Shown: positions 30,015-39,311, counted from the first letter of the stretch. The stretch is DNA of 64,000 nucleotides from Nostoc linckia FACHB-104 (GCF_014696615.1 NZ_JACJQJ010000016.1:62001-126000); one strand, 5' to 3'. Notes: generated from the sequence alone by a model not told the origin. Made by a program: numbers and translations.

Positions 30015-31703
30015 ATGAAAAAGTTTATTGTATTATTTTTCATCAGCTTATTGCTAGTTACAGCAACACCAGCAATGGCTCAATTTTCCCTACCTATCCC
30101 CATACCAACAGTCCCCATCCCTATACCTGAGATCCCAACACCACAACTTCCCATCCCCGATATTACCAAACTGATAGAGGGAGACCCCCCTATCAGCACT
30201 AGTTTTGCCGATACTCGCCAGCAATCAACCCTTCCTGATAACTTTAAACCCCAGAAATTCCAACGCTTAACACAGCTACCACGCAGCACTAAAGGTGGTT
30301 TTTTATTGCGTCCGGGGGCTTTTGAATTGGCAGTGGAAAGTTACTGTTTACGAGCAGGTACTCATGGGCCTAGTCAGGGAAACGGCTATCTCTACGCACC
30401 TCTAAAAGGTTCCAAAGCTGGACTTATCCAGCAAATTCTGCAAAACTCCGTCCGTCATCCAGAAATTCCCCAAAAAGATATACAAATGTTGCTATGGGCT
30501 ATTATTGCCCGCACAAAAATTAGTGATACTAACGCAGAAATCCAGCAAACAGCAGCAAAATTACTCACTAAAGATGAGATTTTTCAACTCAACGGCGGTG
30601 CTTTGGGCTTAATACCCAAATCATTACTAGATAAAGCCACTGCTAATTTGCCTTCTCCATTACGTTTGGTGTTTGAAACAGAAGCGCGTATCCGAGAAAT
30701 GCTCACGATAAAGAGTACAAGTTACACACAACTAGAACAAATTGCAGTGTTGGCTGGAGAACCGCAACGAGATGGCCCAGAAATACCAGAGGGTCGTTGG
30801 TCACTTAATCCCCAAGGATTTTACATCCGTTATCTGCCTACTTCCTACAGCAAGACACTTATTCAGATTTACGTTCCTGAGAATTTTCGTAAGCAAGCAA
30901 ATGCAAATGTAAACTTAGCACCTAAGTCTACAAAACAAGCATTACTTTTAACACAAGATGGGGGCGCAGAATATAATCCCGCTGGTGAAGTTGCTGTTCC
31001 TGGTGACACAGGAAGACAGCGCTTAGGTTTATCTGCTCGTCCGGCTGATGGAGGTACTGCCGATGCAGGTAACGATGCAGGTAATGACCCAGGTAATGAC
31101 GCAAGCGGTACTCCTGGTACAGGTAATAATGCAAACGGTGCTTCTGGTACAGGTAATGATACAAGTTCACAGCCAGACTCATCTGCTCCCAGAACAGGAA
31201 ATACCCTAACACCCACACCTAAAGCGCCATCAAAATTAGAAATCTTTTGTAATCCTGTAGTCAGGCAGTCTCTTGACCAAGACTGGCAAGGAACACAAGC
31301 TGATAATAGAGAGAGACTGAGATGGGTGTTGTGGAATAGCACCACTGGAAAACTTTCAGTCACAAATGTCACAGTAGGAGATCCCATTAGTGGTAGCGTT
31401 GCATCAGGAAACACCCCGCCTGATGAAAATGGTGTATACGTGGTGGGAATATATCATACCCATCCCCCCAAAAATTTAGACCCAGAACCAGGTAGTGTTC
31501 AAGTACGTGGCCCTAGTCCTTTTAATGACATAGTTCATGCAGATACAAGGAAAGTACCTTCTCTAGTCAGAGATTATACAGATAACAATCTCACGACCGT
31601 TGTGGACTATCTCTACGGCCCCAACAAAAGGGGTGAAGCACAACCTGGCGGCGACGTGATGACAAATGTTCATCAATTGCCTTTGGGTACATGTGGTTCT
31701 TAA
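30015..31703 (+). CDS. Secreted protein with C-terminal JAB/MPN-like HTHP domain
   Basis: Unassigned 562-residue exported protein. A signal peptide (cleavage near AMA/QF) is followed by a proline-rich stretch of PIPIP repeats (about 25-55), a conserved-looking globular part (about 90-290; FELAVESYCLRAGTHG, KDIQMLLWAIIARTK), a Gly/Asn/Asp-rich low-complexity linker with GND repeats (about 350-400) and a C-terminal domain (about 410-562). That domain has H481-T-H483-P and S501/D505 in a GPSPFND segment, a spacing that recalls JAMM/JAB metalloprotease and DUF4329-like toxin domains, although no clear glutamate was found. A strong terminator follows. The metal-site idea is inference. Confidence 0.7.
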   Translation: MKKFIVLFFISLLLVTATPAMAQFSLPIPIPTVPIPIPEIPTPQLPIPDITKLIEGDPPISTSFADTRQQSTLPDNFKPQKFQRLTQLPRSTKGGFLLRPGAFELAVESYCLRAGTHGPSQGNGYLYAPLKGSKAGLIQQILQNSVRHPEIPQKDIQMLLWAIIARTKISDTNAEIQQTAAKLLTKDEIFQLNGGALGLIPKSLLDKATANLPSPLRLVFETEARIREMLTIKSTSYTQLEQIAVLAGEPQRDGPEIPEGRWSLNPQGFYIRYLPTSYSKTLIQIYVPENFRKQANANVNLAPKSTKQALLLTQDGGAEYNPAGEVAVPGDTGRQRLGLSARPADGGTADAGNDAGNDPGNDASGTPGTGNNANGASGTGNDTSSQPDSSAPRTGNTLTPTPKAPSKLEIFCNPVVRQSLDQDWQGTQADNRERLRWVLWNSTTGKLSVTNVTVGDPISGSVASGNTPPDENGVYVVGIYHTHPPKNLDPEPGSVQVRGPSPFNDIVHADTRKVPSLVRDYTDNNLTTVVDYLYGPNKRGEAQPGGDVMTNVHQLPLGTCGS

Positions 31704-31780
31704 TCCTCTTTTGCTAGATTGGGAAAATCTAATCGCCCCAAGGTTTACAGGGCTTTAATTTCCACGGTTTGTCTATAAAT

Positions 31781-31803
31781 TTTAGTTTCTAATAGAAACT
31801 AAA
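31781..31803. other. Hairpin in the 3' region of the secreted-protein gene
   Basis: Perfect 10-bp arms TTTAGTTTCT and AGAAACTAAA with a 3-base loop AAT. The surrounding bases GGTTTACAGGGCTTTAATTT (31743-31762) and AAACTAAAGCCTCAAACC (31797-31814) can also pair, so a larger structured RNA is possible just before the terminator. Confidence 0.5.
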
Positions 31804-31820
31804 GCCTCAAACCTTGATGT

Positions 31821-31857
31821 AAACAATAATCTCAGGCTGATTCTGAGATTATTGTTT
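31821..31857. terminator. Strong bidirectional terminator
   Basis: Perfect 15-bp stem (31821-31835 and 31843-31857) with loop GCTGATT. The T run closing the stem continues on the plus strand. It lies between two convergent genes for secreted proteins. Confidence 0.85.
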
Positions 31858-31879
31858 TTCGAGTGTGATCAAACAGATA

Positions 31880-32374
31880 TTAATCCGCGATCGCCCATCT
31901 GACATAAGGACGAGAAGCTGCTACAGTTTTGTAGGTGATTTCCTTAGCATTTGCCTGAATTTTTCGCAAATCGACACGGAAATATGCTTGCTTATTCTTA
32001 AATTTCACATTGTAGAATGTGTATTCTTTATTCTGTGTTTGACCAACACACGAAGCATAATTATCGTTTAAGTTGGCAACATATTCTACAACTTGCTTAT
32101 TAGATGAAACTAATTTCGTTGAGTTAGAAAATGGTCTAGTATCAGCAACTACTGTATGTTCAGCACCACCTTCATAAGGTAGTGTCAACCACCATAAACC
32201 AACTGACTCAGGACAATTACCTGCACTACGTTGTACATTTAATTTCACATTTGGTGTAGAAATTGGCCCTGGTGGTGACTCTGGTTGTGCTTGTGCTTTA
32301 GCAAAAAGTGTTACTACTACAGCTAAAGGAGAGACAATTACAGCAAGAGTTGTTAATTTTATCCAAGTATTCAT
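31880..32374 (-). CDS. Hypothetical secreted protein
   Basis: Protein of 164 residues from ATG 32374 (an in-frame TTG lies five codons upstream). It has a signal peptide (TWIKLTTLAVIVSPLAVVVT, cleavage near AQA/QPE) and a mature part rich in polar beta-type sequence, with two cysteines (GNCPES and YASCVG) that could form a disulfide. It is convergent with the HTHP-domain protein and shares its terminator. I do not recognise a family. Confidence 0.8.
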   Translation of the reverse strand: MNTWIKLTTLAVIVSPLAVVVTLFAKAQAQPESPPGPISTPNVKLNVQRSAGNCPESVGLWWLTLPYEGGAEHTVVADTRPFSNSTKLVSSNKQVVEYVANLNDNYASCVGQTQNKEYTFYNVKFKNKQAYFRVDLRKIQANAKEITYKTVAASRPYVRWAIAD

Positions 32375-32548
32375 ATAGATTTCTTTCAATTCAAGCTATC
32401 TAATTAATATTGACTTGCAAAATATTGCAAAAGTGTCGTCTTATTTAAGATTACCGTGTTGTCAGTTACAGTTCTACACAACTAATTCAGGCAACAATGT
32501 TAATAAATATTTGAGAATGCAGCCCCATCGGAATATTGCGGCTCTTTC

Positions 32549-34240
32549 ATGAAACCTAGAATTATTGTTTGTGGCTTAGGACGGACTGGATATAAAGTCT
32601 TTCGTCTGCTGCGACAGCAGGGTGCGTTTGTAGTTGGTATTCATCACAAGCCTATCCCTGGCGAAACCGCAGGAGATGTGATTATTGGCGATTTACATAC
32701 GGCGGCTACCCTCAAAGCCGCTGGAATTGAGGAATCCCATACTTTAGTAATTGCTAGCTCTGATGATGCGCGCAATTTAGCAATTATGATGCAAGCGCGG
32801 ATACTAAATCCGCATATTCGCATCATCAACCGCTTTTATAATAGTAGTTTGGCAGAACGTCTCGATCATACTTTGCCAGACCATTTAAGTATGAGTGTGG
32901 TGGGTTTGGCAGCACCAGTGTTTACTTTTGCCGCACTGGGTAATAAAGCGATCGGACAAATTAAATTATTTCAACAAACTTGGCCGATTCAAGAAGAATA
33001 TATTGATGAGTATCATCCCTGGTTAGGTCGTAAATTAGGCGATTTATGGGAAGATAGGTCGCGAATGTTAATCTATTACTTACCTGTAGAAGGTGATTTA
33101 GATTTAGTGGCGGCGGTGCTATCTGGGCAAGAATTAAAAGTAGGCGATCGCTTAATTGTTGGGATCCAACCTCGCGTTCGTCCTATCCGCAAATCATGGG
33201 TAAGTAAAGTCCTCAAAGTTCTCACTAGTTTGCAGCAATTTCAAAAACATGCTCAATCAGTTGTAGCGATGGCAATGGTGTTATTTGCTATTATTTTGAT
33301 GGCTACACTTACCTATGTTTCTGCTAGTTTAAATATCTCTTTTATCGATGCTTTATATTTTGCAGTCGGCATGATTACGGGAGCAGGTGGTAATGACAAA
33401 ATAGTCGAAAATGCTCCTAGTAGTATTAAAGTATTTACTGTTGTGATGATGTTAGTTGGTGCAGCAGTAATTGGTATTTGGTATGCCATGCTCACCGATT
33501 TTATTTTAGGTAATCGCTTTAAGCAATTTTGGGATGCGGCTCGCATTCCACAGCGACATCACTACATAGTCTGCGGCTTGAGTGGTATTGGCGTGAGAAT
33601 TGTGCAAGAACTCCATGCAAGTGGACATGAGGTAGTAGTCATTGAAACCGACAGCAACAACAGATTTGTCAACACGACCCGCGGCTTAGGTATTCCCGTA
33701 ATACAAGGTGATGCCAGTTTCCGCGCTATTCTCCAAGCCAGTAATATAGATAATGCTGTCGCCGTGCTGGCTGTTACTAGCAACGATGCCATTAATTTAG
33801 AAATTGCGCTCAAAGCTAAAGGATTATCACCCAGCATTCCTGTCATTGTCCATTATGCTGACCCAGATTTTGCAGGGATGGCACAACAAGTATTTGATTT
33901 TGAAGCCGTACTTAGTCCTGCGGAACTAGCTGCACCAGCTTTTGCGGCTGCTGCATTAGGAGGACGCATCTTAGGTAATGGGATTACCGCCGATAGTTTG
34001 TGGGTAGCCTTCGCCACGATGATTACACCAGCACATCCATTTTGTGGTGAATTAGTCAAAGATGCTGCGATGTCGGCTGATTTTGTCCCTTTGTACCTAG
34101 AAGCGAGTTGCCAAACCTTTCACGGCTGGGATTTATTAGAAACTCAACTCAGTCCAGGCGATATTTTATATTTAACAATGCCAGCAAATAGATTATATGA
34201 ATTGTGGCGAGATGGGCGATCGCAAGTAATGGTAAGTTGA
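32549..34240 (+). CDS. RCK-pore-RCK ion channel protein
   Basis: Membrane protein of 563 residues with two TrkA-N/RCK nucleotide-binding modules (about 1-215 and 335-563) around a two-helix pore module (helices about 240-262 and 300-325). Both RCK modules start with a Rossmann strand (IIVCGLGRTG and YIVCGLSGIG). The segment where potassium channels have TVGYGD reads GMITGAGGND (274-283), so only part of the selectivity filter resembles a K+ channel. The arrangement suggests a ligand-gated cation channel controlled by NAD(H) or nucleotides. A heptamer array starts right after the stop codon. Confidence 0.85.
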   Translation: MKPRIIVCGLGRTGYKVFRLLRQQGAFVVGIHHKPIPGETAGDVIIGDLHTAATLKAAGIEESHTLVIASSDDARNLAIMMQARILNPHIRIINRFYNSSLAERLDHTLPDHLSMSVVGLAAPVFTFAALGNKAIGQIKLFQQTWPIQEEYIDEYHPWLGRKLGDLWEDRSRMLIYYLPVEGDLDLVAAVLSGQELKVGDRLIVGIQPRVRPIRKSWVSKVLKVLTSLQQFQKHAQSVVAMAMVLFAIILMATLTYVSASLNISFIDALYFAVGMITGAGGNDKIVENAPSSIKVFTVVMMLVGAAVIGIWYAMLTDFILGNRFKQFWDAARIPQRHHYIVCGLSGIGVRIVQELHASGHEVVVIETDSNNRFVNTTRGLGIPVIQGDASFRAILQASNIDNAVAVLAVTSNDAINLEIALKAKGLSPSIPVIVHYADPDFAGMAQQVFDFEAVLSPAELAAPAFAAAALGGRILGNGITADSLWVAFATMITPAHPFCGELVKDAAMSADFVPLYLEASCQTFHGWDLLETQLSPGDILYLTMPANRLYELWRDGRSQVMVS

Positions 34241-34245
34241 TTGTT

Positions 34246-34328
34246 GGTGTTTGGTGTTTGGTGTTTGGTGTTTGGTGTTTGGTGTTTGGTGTTTGGTGTT
34301 TGGTGTTTGGTGTTTGGTGTTTGGTGTT
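34246..34328 (+). repeat. Eleven-copy GGTGTTT heptamer array
   Basis: Eleven perfect copies of GGTGTTT (34246-34322) and one partial copy, beginning five bases after the stop of the channel gene. It is a short tandemly repeated repetitive array. Confidence 0.97.
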
Positions 34329-34413
34329 GGTAATTTATCCTTATCCCCTCTCTTTTCGTGGGAACTAATTACGCAAGAAAACGTCTAATTTTTTTTATTA
34401 AATTAGTTCCAAT

Positions 34414-35679
34414 ATGAAAGTTAGGTCTATTAAAACTGCGATCGCTTTATCGCTGATTAGTGTGGGATTTTCGCAAACTGCTCATACTCAAACTCCCAGC
34501 GCAAATAACGCACAATTTACACAGCAAGTTGCATCACTTCGTCTCCAAGGGCCAAAGGGTTTAGAGACATTTCTTAATATTCATGCACAAGAATTAAAAA
34601 ACCCTTCGCCACAAATAAAAGAGGCGTTAGACAAACTTTGTCAGCAACGAGATTGCTATGCTTCTAAACTTTATTGGTACACCGATTTAGAACAAGCAAA
34701 AGCTGCTGCTAAAGCTAGTAATAAACCTATACTTTCATTACGTTTGTTAGGAAATCTTGACCAAGATTTAAGCTGTGCCAATAGTCGCTTTTTCCGCGTA
34801 GCATTATATCCCAATGTAGAAATTTCTAAATTCCTGCGCGATCGCTATATTCTCCACTGGCAATCTGTACGTCCTGTCCCCAAAGTTACCATAGATTTTG
34901 GTGATGGACGCAAGCTAGAACGCACTATTACAGGTAATAGTATTCACTATATTCTTGATAGTTCTGGCGAACCAGTTGATGCAATTCCTGGTTTATATGG
35001 GCCGCAAGCATTCCTACGTCAGTTAGTAGCTGGGGAAAAAGCAGTTAAAGAATACACTAATTCCAAAGGTGTAGCCCGCGCTGGTTTTTTGCAAGAGTAT
35101 CATCGCCAACAATTAGCATCTAGCCAACGTCAATGGGGAGTAGATTTAGCAAAACTAGGTATTAAAAATCTCCCTCGTCTTGTAGAAATTCCTGCTAATA
35201 ATAGTGAAACACCTAGTGCAGCGGTAGCTGGTACTATAGCTGTGAGTAAAATGCGAGTTGAATCTCCTTTGTTGCGAGATATTAATATTGCTAGTAGCAA
35301 TCAAACAGCACTTCAAGATATTACTGACTCAGCAACATGGCAGCGAATTGCCCAACTTTACACAGTAGATGCCAAGTTAGATAATAACAGTGTGGCATTA
35401 ATACGTAACAAACGTTTTCCAGGTAATAAAGCTGATAATTTACAGCGAGTTGTAGGGAATTTTGAAACTGTAATGGCATTAGATACGATCAGGAATGAAT
35501 ATACACTGCATAACCAAATTCATCAGTGGTTTATTCAGGGTAATGCCACAAATAATGTGAATAAATTGAATGAAAAAGTTTACGCTGAATTGTTTTTAAC
35601 TCCTAATTCCGATCCTTGGCTGGGATTGATGAGTAATGACAGTTACAGCGGAATTGATAATGATGGAATCCGCAAGTAA
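34414..35679 (+). CDS. Secreted protein with thioredoxin-like middle region
   Basis: Protein of 421 residues with an N-terminal signal peptide (cleavage near AHT/QTP). The middle (about 90-215) has the layout of a thioredoxin-fold domain: WYTDLEQAKAAAKASNKPILSLRLLG, then SCANSRFFR, FLRDRYILHW and HYILDSSGEPVDAIPGLYGP. It lacks a CxxC redox motif; only a single cysteine is at that place, so a redox role is doubtful. The C-terminal 170 residues are unrecognised. Short ATG start after an AT-rich leader without strong ribosome binding site. Confidence 0.8.
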   Translation: MKVRSIKTAIALSLISVGFSQTAHTQTPSANNAQFTQQVASLRLQGPKGLETFLNIHAQELKNPSPQIKEALDKLCQQRDCYASKLYWYTDLEQAKAAAKASNKPILSLRLLGNLDQDLSCANSRFFRVALYPNVEISKFLRDRYILHWQSVRPVPKVTIDFGDGRKLERTITGNSIHYILDSSGEPVDAIPGLYGPQAFLRQLVAGEKAVKEYTNSKGVARAGFLQEYHRQQLASSQRQWGVDLAKLGIKNLPRLVEIPANNSETPSAAVAGTIAVSKMRVESPLLRDINIASSNQTALQDITDSATWQRIAQLYTVDAKLDNNSVALIRNKRFPGNKADNLQRVVGNFETVMALDTIRNEYTLHNQIHQWFIQGNATNNVNKLNEKVYAELFLTPNSDPWLGLMSNDSYSGIDNDGIRK

Positions 35680-35776
35680 TGTAAAAAATGTTGGTTCTTC
35701 CGGTGTCGCAAACTAGTTTTGTTTACAGTCTGGGGAATTGTTTTTTACATACTTGTACATTTTCACCACGACTGAC

Positions 35777-36172
35777 TTAGCAGCCACAATTTATCTTAGT
35801 ACCAGGTTGCGCTTTCTTGCCATCAGTAGCGTAGCCATCACGTTTCCACCAATCAAGACCACCAATAAGTTCGCGTACTTCAAAGCCTAAGGTCAGTAAT
35901 TTAAGTGCTGTTTTAGTTGAAGCGTTGCAACCAATACCATCGCAATAGCAGACATAAAGCTGTGATTTATTGAGCATCTCAGTTGAATTGAAACAGATTT
36001 CTTTGTGCGGAAGGTTTAATGCTCCTGGAATATGTTCATTCGCGAAGGCTTCTGGTGAACGACCATCAACAACGGTGATTGCTTGTCCACTATTTAACGC
36101 AACGTAAAGATCCCATGAATCCATCTCATACGCAAGTTTACGTTGATAATGCGCCATTTGCTCTACGCTCAT
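35777..36172 (-). CDS. Rhodanese-like domain protein
   Basis: Single-domain cytoplasmic rhodanese homologue of 131 residues. Visible signatures are VVDGRSPEAFANEHIPGALNLP (substrate-side loop region), the active-site cysteine in VCYCDGIGCNAST and ELIGGLDWWKRDGY near the end. The active loop lacks the usual arginine after CxxG, and has a second cysteine (GCN), a variant seen in a subset of these proteins. It ends in KINCGC. Role unknown; sulfur transfer or redox sensing is possible. Confidence 0.9.
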   Translation of the reverse strand: MSVEQMAHYQRKLAYEMDSWDLYVALNSGQAITVVDGRSPEAFANEHIPGALNLPHKEICFNSTEMLNKSQLYVCYCDGIGCNASTKTALKLLTLGFEVRELIGGLDWWKRDGYATDGKKAQPGTKINCGC

Positions 36173-36773
36173 TATTCTTTCCTTTTACTCAAAAGTTCAA
36201 TTCTTGACCTTGACTAATAATTTCATCAAACTTCCTTGTACTGATATTTTACCTGCTTTCATTGCATATCTGTAAATTTATCATTGCCAGGGTTAATTTA
36301 ATACAAAGAAAAATTTTTATAAAAATGTAAAAGTTATGAAATATAGTTATTTAGCTTTGATTGTTGGCACTGTTACAACCCATTAAATTGAAAGCGTCTA
36401 ATATACTTCCAGACCTTAATAAAACAAAAGTAGTTTATTTAAGCATAATTATTTAATGCTTGAGAGAGGCTCCTTATCTTTATATTCCGCTACACCAAAA
36501 TGTTCTGTGGTGCATTTCTCAACTATTCAGTTTTTAGATGGAGTTAGACATTATAAAACAATAATTACTCAACATTAAATTACGGATGAAACCTTAATCA
36601 ATAGTTAAGGAAAACTATCTGTAGCTTGTCAGACAAATTTTAATTAATTCACATCAAGCAATCAAAATATCAACTAAAGTTCTGAATTAAAAATTGGTAG
36701 CAACTACTTAATTGTTGATAAGCTAATTACTTTCTACTTTCAGATTGTATGCGCCACCAGTAAGAGGTAATGT
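36173..36773. other. Divergent promoter region of rhodanese and devBCA genes
   Basis: About 600 AT-rich bases between divergently transcribed genes. I looked for NtcA-type GTAN8TAC sites ahead of devB and found none that fits; a 6-bp-arm hairpin AAGCAT/ATGCTT lies near 36440. No gene is visible. Confidence 0.5.
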
Positions 36774-37997
36774 ATGGTGCAAAACTCAAAATTAGGGTAC
36801 AGATTGTCCCCTAAATCGATTCTGCGTCTATCTGTGTTTATCAGTATAGTTGCATCTTTATTGGTTGGTGGCATCAGCTTTTATGCAGTAAAACGATTGC
36901 AATATTCTGGTAGTTCAGATACAAAAATCGCAGCGAAAAAATTACCAGAAATCACAACGGTAACAGCTTTAGGAAGACTTGAGCCAAAGGGAGAGATAAT
37001 TAAACTCTCTGCTACTGTTTCTACACAAGGAAGCCGAGTAGAGCAGTTGTTGATTAAAGAAGGAGATAGAGTTAAAAAAGGTCAAGTAATAGCCATTTTA
37101 GACAGTCGCGATCGCCTTCAAGCAGCATTAAAAGAAGCACAAGAACAGGTTAAAGTTTCCCAGGCGAACCTCGCTAAAACCCAAGCTGGCGCTAAACGTG
37201 GTGAAATCCTCGCCCAACAAGCTGCGATCGCACGTTTAGCAGCAGAACGCCAAGGCAATATTGCGGCACAAATCGCTACAGTTGAACGTTTACAGGCTCA
37301 AGTTGATAATGCTGCAGCGGAAGACAACCGCTATCAACAGTTGTACGAACAAGGTGCAATTTCCGCCTCTCAAAAAGATAGTAAGCGTCTCGCCCTAGAA
37401 AGCGCGCGCAAAAATCTCCAAGCAGCGCAAGCGCAGTTGCAACAAATTCAATCAGCTAGCCAGCAACAACTCAAAGAAGCCGCAGCTAACCTCGATCAAA
37501 TTAGCGAAGTTCGCAGCGTCGATATCGCAGCAGCTAAAGCAGAAGTAGATCGTGCCATAGCAGCGATGAATTTAGCACAAGCAAATCTACAACAAGCTTA
37601 CGTGCGATCGCCTCAAGATGGGCAAGTTTTCGAGATTCACAGCCGCCCAGGAGAAATAGTTTCAGATGATGGTATCGCCAATCTTGGACAAACCAGCCAA
37701 ATGTATGCAGTAGCTGAAGTCTACGAAAGCGATATCAGCAAAGTACATCCAGGACAAAGAGTGCGAGTAATTAATGAATTTCTCCCCCATGAATTGCAGG
37801 GAACCGTTGATTGGGTTGGCTTACAAGTGCGCCGTCAAAATGTAGTTAATACTGATCCTGCTAGCAACATTGATGGCCGAGTTATTGAAGTTCATGTGCG
37901 TTTAGATCCAGACTCCACCCAGAAAGCAGCCAAGTTTACCAATATGCAAGTCAAAGTGGTTATTCAACTATCAACGGGACTGGGTACTGGGGACTAG
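36774..37997 (+). CDS. devB: DevB-type membrane fusion protein of ABC exporter
   Basis: HlyD/MacA-like periplasmic adaptor of 407 residues that links an ABC exporter to a TolC-type outer membrane channel. It has one N-terminal membrane helix (about 17-40), biotinyl/lipoyl-like halves (LGRLEPKGEIIKLS near 63-75 and the later AYVRSPQDGQVFEIHSRPGE) and long coiled-coil hairpins between them (about 115-275). The start ATG 36774 has AGAGG seven bases upstream. devC and devA follow. In Anabaena, DevBCA exports heterocyst glycolipids, but several paralogous sets exist, so this copy may export another lipid or envelope molecule. Confidence 0.92.
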   Translation: MVQNSKLGYRLSPKSILRLSVFISIVASLLVGGISFYAVKRLQYSGSSDTKIAAKKLPEITTVTALGRLEPKGEIIKLSATVSTQGSRVEQLLIKEGDRVKKGQVIAILDSRDRLQAALKEAQEQVKVSQANLAKTQAGAKRGEILAQQAAIARLAAERQGNIAAQIATVERLQAQVDNAAAEDNRYQQLYEQGAISASQKDSKRLALESARKNLQAAQAQLQQIQSASQQQLKEAAANLDQISEVRSVDIAAAKAEVDRAIAAMNLAQANLQQAYVRSPQDGQVFEIHSRPGEIVSDDGIANLGQTSQMYAVAEVYESDISKVHPGQRVRVINEFLPHELQGTVDWVGLQVRRQNVVNTDPASNIDGRVIEVHVRLDPDSTQKAAKFTNMQVKVVIQLSTGLGTGD

Positions 37998-38086
37998 GAG
38001 GAAATAAAAAATCACTATTGACTTTTCTTTTGTACAGACGCAATTCATCGTGTCTCCGTGACTCTTGACTTTACTCACCACTTTCC

Positions 38087-39262
38087 ATGATGGGAATTCT
38101 GCAACAACTGCGACGACGAACGCCTTTAGGATGGCTGCAACTGAGTCATGAAAAAAGTCGGCTGCTGGTAGCATTATCAGGCATCGCTTTTGCTGATGTT
38201 CTGATGTTTATGCAGTTTGGCTTTCAGAGCGCTTTATATGACAGTAACACCAGACTGCATCGCAGTTTACTTTCAGACATTGTTATCATTGGTTCCCAAA
38301 CCCGCAACCTGCAAAGAATATCTACCTTTTCTCGGCGGCGACTTTATCAAGCTATGGATATACCAGGGGTAAAGTCAGCTGAAGGAATTTATATCGGCAC
38401 AATGATCTGGAAGAATCCCCAAACAAGGCGTGACACAGAAATTCTGGTGATTGGATTCAATCCAGATAAGCCAACTTTCGAGTTACCAGAAGTTAATCAA
38501 CAATTGCAGGCAATTAAACAACCATATACCGTTTTGTTCGACCGTGGCGCTAGGGGTGAATACCAAGAAACAATTGCCCAATTGGAACAGGGTAAGCCTG
38601 TGAAGACGGAAATAGAACGTCGAACCGTGACTATTAGTGGTTTATTTAAAGTCGGGGCTTCTTTTGGTGCTGATGGCACTTTAATGACTAGCGATGAAAA
38701 CTTTTTGCGGCTATTTCCACACCAACCAGCAGCCAATATCAGTGTCGGCTTGATTCAGTTACAACCCGGCGCTGACATTCAACAGGTAGTAGCAGGATTA
38801 AAATCCCATCTAGGAAACGAAGTTAAAATCCTGACTCATGAACAATTTATTCAGTTTGAAAATGATTTTTGGAGTCGCAACTCGCCAATCGGATTTATTT
38901 TTAATCTCGGTGTCTCGATGGGTTTTTCTGTAGGGGTGATTCTGGTTTATCAAGTTCTATCTACAGATGTGAATGCCCATGTCAGAGAATATGCCACCTT
39001 TAAAGCTATGGGGTATCGCAATTTATACCTGCTATGTGTAGTCTTTGAAGAAGCAGTAATTTTGGCGATGTTAGGCTTTATTCCAGGTACAGCAGCCTCT
39101 TTAGGTCTTTATTATCTCACCCGCAACGCCACCAATTTACCAATTTATATGACTGCAGTCAGAGCTTTGCAAGTACTATTACTTACCATCATTATGTGTA
39201 CTATTTCGGGTGCGATCGCCACCCGCAAACTCCAATCTGCTGACCCCGCTGATATGTTTTAG
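38087..39262 (+). CDS. devC: DevC-type ABC exporter permease
   Basis: MacB/FtsX-type membrane subunit of 391 residues: an N-terminal helix (LLVALSGIAFADVLMFMQFG), a large extracytoplasmic domain (about 50-265) and three C-terminal helices beginning IGFIFNLGVSMGFSVGVILV. It follows devB by 89 bases. A second ATG is the next codon. The stop at 39262 is directly followed by a seven-copy heptamer array before devA. Confidence 0.94.
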   Translation: MMGILQQLRRRTPLGWLQLSHEKSRLLVALSGIAFADVLMFMQFGFQSALYDSNTRLHRSLLSDIVIIGSQTRNLQRISTFSRRRLYQAMDIPGVKSAEGIYIGTMIWKNPQTRRDTEILVIGFNPDKPTFELPEVNQQLQAIKQPYTVLFDRGARGEYQETIAQLEQGKPVKTEIERRTVTISGLFKVGASFGADGTLMTSDENFLRLFPHQPAANISVGLIQLQPGADIQQVVAGLKSHLGNEVKILTHEQFIQFENDFWSRNSPIGFIFNLGVSMGFSVGVILVYQVLSTDVNAHVREYATFKAMGYRNLYLLCVVFEEAVILAMLGFIPGTAASLGLYYLTRNATNLPIYMTAVRALQVLLLTIIMCTISGAIATRKLQSADPADMF

Positions 39263-39311
39263 CATTTGTCATTGGTCATTGGTCATTTGTCATTGGTCAT
39301 TTGTCATTGGT
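39263..39311 (+). repeat. Seven-copy CATTKGT heptamer array inside devBCA
   Basis: Seven units alternating CATTTGT and CATTGGT start at the base after the devC stop codon and occupy the devC-devA gap; CT-rich sequence follows up to the devA start. Confidence 0.95.

Noticed and set aside
34246..34328. Regular repeats that might suggest a CRISPR array
   Set aside because: The unit is 7 bp and contiguous without spacers, and no cas genes are present; it is a heptamer array. The same holds for 9572-9641.
36173..36773. NtcA binding site before devB
   Set aside because: No GTAN8TAC pair with a properly spaced -10 box was found by eye.
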